A stretch of DNA of 64,000 nt, from contig NZ_RRYD01000013.1 of assembly GCF_004010095.1 (NCBI RefSeq), positions 19,774-83,773 on the forward strand, in the 5' to 3' direction. The notes beneath the pieces are model-generated. The model worked only from the letters and a program-made list of their open reading frames with translations, was not told where the DNA came from and made no database searches. Shown in pieces: positions 63,998 through 64,000 of the stretch. Each line of letters opens with the position of its first letter. The stretch's first letter is position 1. This stretch comes from Lacticaseibacillus hulanensis (GTDB taxonomy: Bacteria; Bacillota; Bacilli; Lactobacillales; Lactobacillaceae). The position numbers and the translations under genes are program-made.

Positions 63998-64000
63998 ATA

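Overview
The window is a low-GC-phylum (Firmicutes) chromosome segment and almost certainly comes from a lactobacillus in the broad sense. It carries hprK-lgt-gpsA-trxB-pgcA, recA-cinA-pgsA-rodZ-ymfI-ymfH-ymfF-ftsK, D- and L-2-hydroxyisocaproate dehydrogenase homologues, and a SpaC-type pilus adhesin. The DNA is fairly GC-rich for a lactobacillus, which would fit the Lacticaseibacillus/Schleiferilactobacillus side of the family; that placement is an inference. Nearly everything up to 44 kb reads on the minus strand. The second third is mixed.

Layout. 1-2.6 kb: sortase-anchored VWA adhesin, cut by the window edge. 2.8-10.7 kb: envelope and central metabolism (pgcA, trxB, gpsA, lgt, hprK, a small membrane protein, a YvlB-like protein). 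11.7-19.4 kb: phosphate regulon, phoPR then pstS-C-A-B-B-phoU, with a PhoP-box array before pstS. 19.4-29 kb: division, translation and secretion (MinJ-like, ftsX, ftsE, prfB with its frameshift, secA, hpf) and late competence genes comFA-comFC. 29-44 kb: yvyE, tagO, rny, recA, cinA, pgsA, rodZ, ymfI/H/F, ftsK, trmL. 44-54 kb: corA, a zinc-free rpsN paralogue, an orphan PTS IIA, a lactonase, uppP, cutC, an HhH-GPD protein, relQ-nadK-rluD-like, a CYTH protein and coiA. 54-64 kb: asparaginase, a 2-oxo-acid/2-hydroxy-acid module (aminotransferase, D-HicDH, L-HicDH), a purine permease, gpmA, an LtrA-like protein, two small proteins, and tRNA-Ser and tRNA-Asn.

Most notable: two copies of an ~840-bp non-coding element (10863-11696 and 32774-33625) in opposite orientation. 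Each has terminal inverted repeats around two long-range helices and several hairpins, and the differences between copies often preserve pairing. No transposase is visible and I cannot match the element to a family. It could be a large structured RNA, a non-autonomous mobile element, or both.

Second: the aminotransferase gene is preceded by a promoter, an 18-codon leader ORF ending in Phe-Tyr-Ala-Trp-Phe-Phe-Gly, and an intrinsic terminator. This looks like ribosome-mediated attenuation responding to aromatic amino acids. The aminotransferase itself has an in-frame TAA 20 codons before the expected end.

Other regulatory signals read from sequence are a cre-like site at the hpf promoter, PurR-box-like inverted repeats at the purine permease promoter, and a promoter-hairpin-terminator unit between trmL and corA that may encode a small RNA.
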